NCBI GenBank assembly: GCA_947457395.1
Contig: CANGVA010000010.1
Coordinates: forward strand, 31,154 to 95,153
Origin: Bacteroidota bacterium
GTDB lineage: Bacteria > Bacteroidota > Bacteroidia > UKL13-3
Length of the DNA: 64,000 bases
Direction of reading: 5' to 3'
The notes under the pieces were generated by a model, which saw nothing but the letters and a program-made list of their open reading frames with translations, ran no database searches and had not been told where the DNA came from. How positions within the stretch are numbered: position 1 is the stretch's first letter; the number at the start of each line of letters is the position of its first letter. Positions 62,107 through 64,000 of this stretch are shown here, in pieces. The translations under genes and the position numbers were made by a program.

Positions 62107-63411
62107 ATGCAAAAATCGGTAGCATTTTATACCCTGGGCTGTAAGCTAAATTTCTCTGAAACCTCAACGATTGGGAGGCAATTAACTGGTGCCGGCTTCA
62201 AAAAAGTTAATTTTGAAGAGGGTGCAGATGTTTATGTAATCAATACCTGCTCAGTAACTGATCATGCCGATAAAAAATGTAAAAAAATTGTGCGGGAGGC
62301 TTTGCGTCATAATCCTGCAGCGTTTGTAACGGTAATTGGTTGTTATGCGCAGCTTAAGCCACAGGAAATTGCCAAAATTGAAGGAGTGGATTTGGTGCTG
62401 GGTGCTGCAGAAAAATTTAATATCGACCAATACCTTACCAATACAGCAAAAAAAGGTGTTGCAGAAATTAAGGAAGGAAAGATAAAAGAAGTGTTGGCAT
62501 ACCACGCCTCTTACTCTATTGGCGACCGTACCCGTACTTTTCTAAAAGTTCAGGATGGCTGTGATTATTTTTGCTCATTTTGCACCATACCACTGGCCAG
62601 GGGTCGCAGCCGAAGCGATAGCATTTCAAATGTAGTAAAACAGGCAGAAGAAGTGGTTGCATCCGGCATTAAAGAAATTGTACTTACCGGTGTAAATACA
62701 GGAGACTTTGGCGCACAAACAGGAGAAACACTTTTTGACTTGCTAAAGGCCTTACATGAGGTAAATGGTTTGCAACGCCTGCGCATTTCATCCATTGAGC
62801 CCAATTTATTAACTGATGAGATCATTGAATGGGCTGCTCAATCCAAACAAATTGTCCCGCATTTTCACATCCCACTTCAATCAGGATCTGATGAAATTCT
62901 GAGAAATATGCGAAGGAAATATGATACTGCCTTGTATACCTCTCGGATTGAAAAAATAAAGACCCTAATGCCGCATGCATGTATTGGTGTGGATGTCATT
63001 GTTGGATTTCCGGGCGAAACGCATGAACACTTTTTAGAAACCTATCAGTACCTGAATGGTCTTGATATTTCATACCTGCATGTGTTTACCTATAGTGAAA
63101 GAGCCAATACCACGGCCATTAAAATGCCGGGCAAGGTTAAGCAAGCAGACCGCTTTGAACGTAATAAAATGTTAAGCATTTTAAGTGATAAAAAACGTAG
63201 GTGCTTTTATGAACAACATATTGGAACGGCACGACCTGTGCTTTGGGAAGCAGAGAACGACCATGATACCATGTTTGGTTTCACCGATAATTACATAAAA
63301 GTTAAAACAACTTACGATCCCATGCTGGTTAATGAAATAACTGAGAGTTCATTGAAGGCAATTGATGAGGATATGGTTGTTAAAACCCAATTGCTTACAG
63401 CGGTTTTTTAA
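62107..63411 (+). CDS. mtaB: tRNA t(6)A37 methylthiotransferase MtaB
   Basis: 434 aa from ATG 62107 (MQKSVAFYTLGCKLNFSETS); an in-frame TTG at 62098 lies on the promoter box and is unlikely. Radical-SAM enzyme forming ms2t6A at position 37 of tRNA. N-terminal UPF0004 domain with conserved Cys (GCKLN, NTCSVTDHADKKC, IGCYAQ), radical SAM motif CDYFCSFC, ISSIEPNLLTDEI, HFHIPLQSGSDEIL, VDVIVGFPGE, and a C-terminal TRAM-like region. Full length. Confidence 0.96.
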   Translation: MQKSVAFYTLGCKLNFSETSTIGRQLTGAGFKKVNFEEGADVYVINTCSVTDHADKKCKKIVREALRHNPAAFVTVIGCYAQLKPQEIAKIEGVDLVLGAAEKFNIDQYLTNTAKKGVAEIKEGKIKEVLAYHASYSIGDRTRTFLKVQDGCDYFCSFCTIPLARGRSRSDSISNVVKQAEEVVASGIKEIVLTGVNTGDFGAQTGETLFDLLKALHEVNGLQRLRISSIEPNLLTDEIIEWAAQSKQIVPHFHIPLQSGSDEILRNMRRKYDTALYTSRIEKIKTLMPHACIGVDVIVGFPGETHEHFLETYQYLNGLDISYLHVFTYSERANTTAIKMPGKVKQADRFERNKMLSILSDKKRRCFYEQHIGTARPVLWEAENDHDTMFGFTDNYIKVKTTYDPMLVNEITESSLKAIDEDMVVKTQLLTAVF

Positions 63412-63436
63412 TTAAAACGCCAGAAAAATCATTACT

Positions 63437-63463
63437 AAAAAAGAGTCGCGTATTGCGACTCTT
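63437..63463 (-). terminator. Terminator copy 1 of the tRNA-Leu array
   Basis: AAGAGTCGC / GCGACTCTT (9 pairs, loop GTATT on the plus strand), with A run on the plus side, so a minus-strand terminator. First of three near-identical copies, each behind a tRNA-Leu-like sequence. Confidence 0.7.
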
Positions 63464-63466
63464 AAG

Positions 63467-63563
63467 TGCTGCGGAAGAGACTCGAAGGCTTACACCTAAC
63501 GGCACCACCCCCTCAAGAGGGCGTGTCTACCATCCCGATTATTCATCAGGACCACCACCGCAG
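63467..63563 (-). pseudogene. Degenerate tRNA-Leu copy 1 with palindrome in the D-loop
   Basis: Minus-strand sequence with the acceptor end, T-loop, variable arm, GAG anticodon arm and D-arm of the intact gene at 63758-63839. It differs in two ways: the AATT of the D-loop is replaced by a 20-nt palindromic block (arms TCCCGAT / ATCAGGA on the plus strand, one mismatch), and the T-stem 5' arm is AAGCC instead of AAGAG, so the T-stem cannot pair. Unlikely to be a working tRNA. Confidence 0.7.
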
Positions 63564-63579
63564 AAAAGTACGAACGATT

Positions 63580-63608
63580 AAAAAAAAAGAGTCGCGTATG
63601 CGACTCTT
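63580..63608 (-). terminator. Terminator copy 2 of the tRNA-Leu array
   Basis: Same 9-pair stem as the other copies, AAGAGTCGC / GCGACTCTT with loop GTAT, and a run of A on the plus side giving a T tail on the minus strand. Confidence 0.75.
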
Positions 63609-63611
63609 AAG

Positions 63612-63708
63612 TGCTGCGGAAGAGACTCGAAGGCTTACACCTAACGGCACCACCCCCTCAAGATGGCGTGTCTACCATCCCGATTATTCATCGGGACCAC
63701 CACCGCAG
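63612..63708 (-). pseudogene. Degenerate tRNA-Leu copy 2 with palindrome in the D-loop
   Basis: Nearly identical to copy 1, 145 nt further on, with the same T-stem change (AAGCC) and the same 20-nt insertion with perfect arms TCCCGAT / ATCGGGA (63678-63696). The shared defects show that copies 1 and 2 arose from one already altered unit by tandem duplication. Confidence 0.7.
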
Positions 63709-63724
63709 AAAAGTACGAACGATT

Positions 63725-63754
63725 AAAAAAAAAAGAGTCGCGTATGCGACTCTT
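63725..63754 (-). terminator. Terminator of the intact tRNA-Leu
   Basis: Minus-strand hairpin, 9 pairs (AAGAGTCGC / GCGACTCTT, loop GTAT), followed by ten T on the transcript side. It lies 3 nt behind the mature 3' end of tRNA-Leu. Confidence 0.85.
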
Positions 63755-63757
63755 AAG

Positions 63758-63839
63758 TGCTGCGGAAGAGACTCGAACTCTTACACCTAACGGCACCACC
63801 CCCTCAAGATGGCGTGTCTACCAATTCCACCACCGCAGC
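63758..63839 (-). tRNA. tRNA-Leu (anticodon GAG)
   Basis: 82-nt class II tRNA. Acceptor GCTGCGG pairs with CCGCAGC, discriminator A, no CCA. D-arm GGTGGAATTGGTAGACACGCC. Anticodon stem CCATC/GGTGG with loop TTGAGGG, anticodon GAG. Long variable arm GTGCCGTTAGGTGT region. T-arm AAGAG-TTCGAGT-CTCTT. The only intact copy in the array. No TAnnTTTG box is visible just upstream, where repeats of its own 5' half are found. Confidence 0.93.
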
Positions 63840-63967
63840 GGTTTTTTGTTTGTTGCTTTGGCGTGTCTACCATCCCGATTATTCATCGGGACCACCACCG
63901 CAGCGGTTTTTTGTTTGTTGCTTTGGCGTGTCTAACATCCCGATTATTCATCGGGACCACCCCCACA
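63827..63967 (-). repeat. 65-bp tandem repeats derived from the 5' half of tRNA-Leu
   Basis: Two units of 65 bp (63827-63891 and 63892-63956), then the start of a third. Each has the tRNA 5' end (plus strand CCACCACCGCAGCGG), a T-rich spacer GTTTTTTGTTTGTTGCTTT, the D-arm end GGCGTGTCTA, and the palindrome TCCCGAT-TATTC-ATCGGGA (63873-63891 and 63938-63956). The 5' boundary of the intact tRNA is part of unit 1. Frames read through here are not protein genes. Confidence 0.75.
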
Positions 63968-64000
63968 ACTAAGAACTTTAGGTTCAGCTTATTTTAAGCC

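Noticed and set aside
63437..63967. CRISPR array
   Set aside because: Repeats are tRNA-derived, of unequal length (145 and 65 bp), without unique spacers of regular size, and no cas genes are nearby.
63466..63997. Four plus-strand open frames of 62-90 residues with shared peptide repeats
   Set aside because: They read through the antisense of tRNA-Leu copies, their terminators and the palindromic repeats. Their similarity to each other comes from the repeats. No coding support.

Overview
This is chromosomal DNA of a member of the Bacteroidota, most likely a free-living, low-GC (about 40% by eye) relative of the Chitinophagales or Sphingobacteriales. The evidence is two giant PKD proteins with the gliding-motility (type B, T9SS) C-terminal sorting domain, a GLPGLI protein paired with an outer-membrane beta-barrel protein, a DUF4199 protein, an ExbB-ExbD-ExbD-TonB-PstS-TPR cluster, a short lipoprotein of a Bacteroidota-like type, an exosortase locus, few Shine-Dalgarno sites, and many copies of the Bacteroidota -7 promoter box TAnnTTTG. 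Housekeeping genes (dnaG, ruvB, rsmG, fmt, rpsA, aroE, purB, mtaB) are mixed with envelope genes, and no phage, insertion sequence or CRISPR array is visible. Nearly all the DNA is coding. The only stretch above 300 bases without a protein gene is 63412-64000, which holds tRNA-Leu and its degenerate repeats.

Layout. 1-2100 (minus): partial lipoprotein, mazG, and a metal-receptor-like binding protein without a signal peptide. 2158-5928 (plus): DUF4199 protein and three overlapping glycosyltransferases. 6110-11937 (plus): energy transduction cluster exbB-exbD-exbD-tonB-small membrane protein-PstS-like-TPR, closed by a terminator. 12029-14078: tRNA-Arg(CCG) and dnaG. 14142-19244: 1700-residue PKD/T9SS protein. 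19362-22377 (plus): ruvB, an oxidoreductase and an epimerase, meeting head-on a minus-strand glycan set (flippase, methyltransferase, glycosyltransferase, small lipoprotein; 22370-25515). 25555-31512 (plus): DedA, a secreted unknown, a UbiB-family kinase flanked by two phasin-like helical proteins, a glycosyltransferase and rsmG. 31533-35020 (minus): GLPGLI protein and outer-membrane beta-barrel protein. 35206-39744: thioredoxin-like protein, LolC/E-like permease, NamZ-like amidohydrolase, CcmB and fmt. 39825-42736: a four-gene exosortase operon. 42832-45903: rpsA and an OmpA-type choice-of-anchor-L protein. 46022-48592: tail-to-tail response regulator and histidine kinase. 48613-53065: aroE, purB, sppA, mscL. 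53149-56331: a Cys/His-rich protein, TonB-dependent receptor and HMA protein that look like a metal (probably copper) system. 56463-63411: deoxynucleoside kinase, an SsuA/THI5-like protein, a 1272-residue PKD/T9SS protein and mtaB.

The most unusual parts are: (i) the exosortase operon, whose only visible substrate is a 62-residue precursor that would mature to about 14 residues before the sorting motif; (ii) the tRNA-Leu(GAG) array at 63437-63967, where one intact tRNA gene lies among four degenerate copies, each carrying the same perfect or near-perfect 7-bp palindrome in the D-loop; (iii) a recurring arrangement in which a TAnnTTTG box ends only 4-7 nt before the start codon, implying leaderless mRNAs; and (iv) several operator-like repeats, notably two abutting 11-bp direct repeats before an OmpR-family regulator and inverted repeats over the promoters of rpsA and the deoxynucleoside kinase gene.
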